From Bimuria novae-zelandiae CBS 107.79 (taxonomy: Eukaryota; Ascomycota; Dothideomycetes; Pleosporales; Didymosphaeriaceae), in contig ML976685.1 of the NCBI GenBank assembly GCA_010015655.1, positions 408,750 to 427,939 on the forward strand: DNA of 19,190 nucleotides. The letters run 5' to 3'. Made by a program: the position numbers and the translations under genes. How positions within the stretch are numbered: the stretch's first letter is position 1; each line of letters starts with the position of its first letter. The notes under the pieces are model-generated. The model was not told the origin of the DNA, did not search any database, and saw nothing but the letters and a program-made list of their open reading frames with translations. Positions 19,100 through 19,190 of the stretch are shown one piece after another.

Positions 19100-19190
19100 T
19101 GTATCGGCGCAGGTCACTCAAAGGATCGATGTTGGCGTATCTCCTAGCAGAGGCATGTGGGAGTGCGTGTATAAGAATGTAGCCTCGAAT
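19100..19190 (+). repeat. Third copy of the inverted-repeat unit, cut by the window edge
   Basis: From GTGTATCGGCGC onward this matches the right arm from 16917: the same order of GTCACT(C/T)AAAG, AGAGG(C/T)AT(A/G)TGGGAGTGCGTG and AAGAATGTAG, with similar spacing. It shows more G/C than the 16917 copy, so it is less decayed or a diverged member. It continues beyond the window. Confidence 0.82.

Noticed and set aside
10921..19190. AT-rich half as mitochondrial DNA insertion or centromere core
   Set aside because: The recognisable content is a copia element, a solo LTR and repeat units with TpA-type change, which RIP explains. No mitochondrial gene or centromeric satellite array is seen.

Overview
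The window looks like nuclear DNA of a filamentous ascomycete (Pezizomycotina; a Dothideomycete is my guess, not shown). The evidence is short 45-61 nt introns with GT...AG ends and CTGAC/CTAAC-type branch sites, a Scp160/vigilin gene, a fungal UMTA/LaeA-like methyltransferase, and a repeat block whose mutations look like RIP (repeat-induced point mutation).

The window has two halves. Positions 1 to about 10,900 are gene-bearing with balanced base composition. At the left edge is the N-terminal part of a piggyBac-type transposase (minus strand, cut by the window). It is divergent from an intronless gene (673-2403, plus) for an unusual protein: a flavoprotein (HFCD/PPC-decarboxylase-like) fold lacking its catalytic residues, then an F-box-like stretch and about seven ankyrin-like repeats. 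Next comes the SCP160 homologue (3063-7028, plus, one 48 nt intron, 1305 aa by my splicing, about 14 KH repeats). Convergent to it is a SAM-dependent methyltransferase gene that I resolved into 8 exons (9907 down to 8491, minus, 353 aa).

From about 10,920 to 19,190 the DNA is AT-rich, full of TpA and stop codons, and built of nested repeats. A full-length Ty1/copia retrotransposon (11231-16684) has 193/192 bp LTRs, a TACTC target duplication and a GGGGGG polypurine tract. Its gag-PR-IN-RT-RNase H order is still readable in one frame, although many stops interrupt it. It sits inside an older repeat unit present as two head-to-head inverted arms. A third copy of that unit starts at 19100 and runs off the right edge. 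Further right are a GC-rich solo LTR (17865-18065, TSD CTTAT), a tRNA-like relic with Pol III A and B boxes, several small tandem and inverted repeats, and long stretches with no recognisable content.

The genes do not form an obvious pathway. SCP160 is a housekeeping RNA-binding protein. The methyltransferase belongs to a family often linked to secondary metabolism, but no cluster partner is visible. The main story is a sharp border between gene space and RIP-degraded repeat space, with a readable order of nested insertions.
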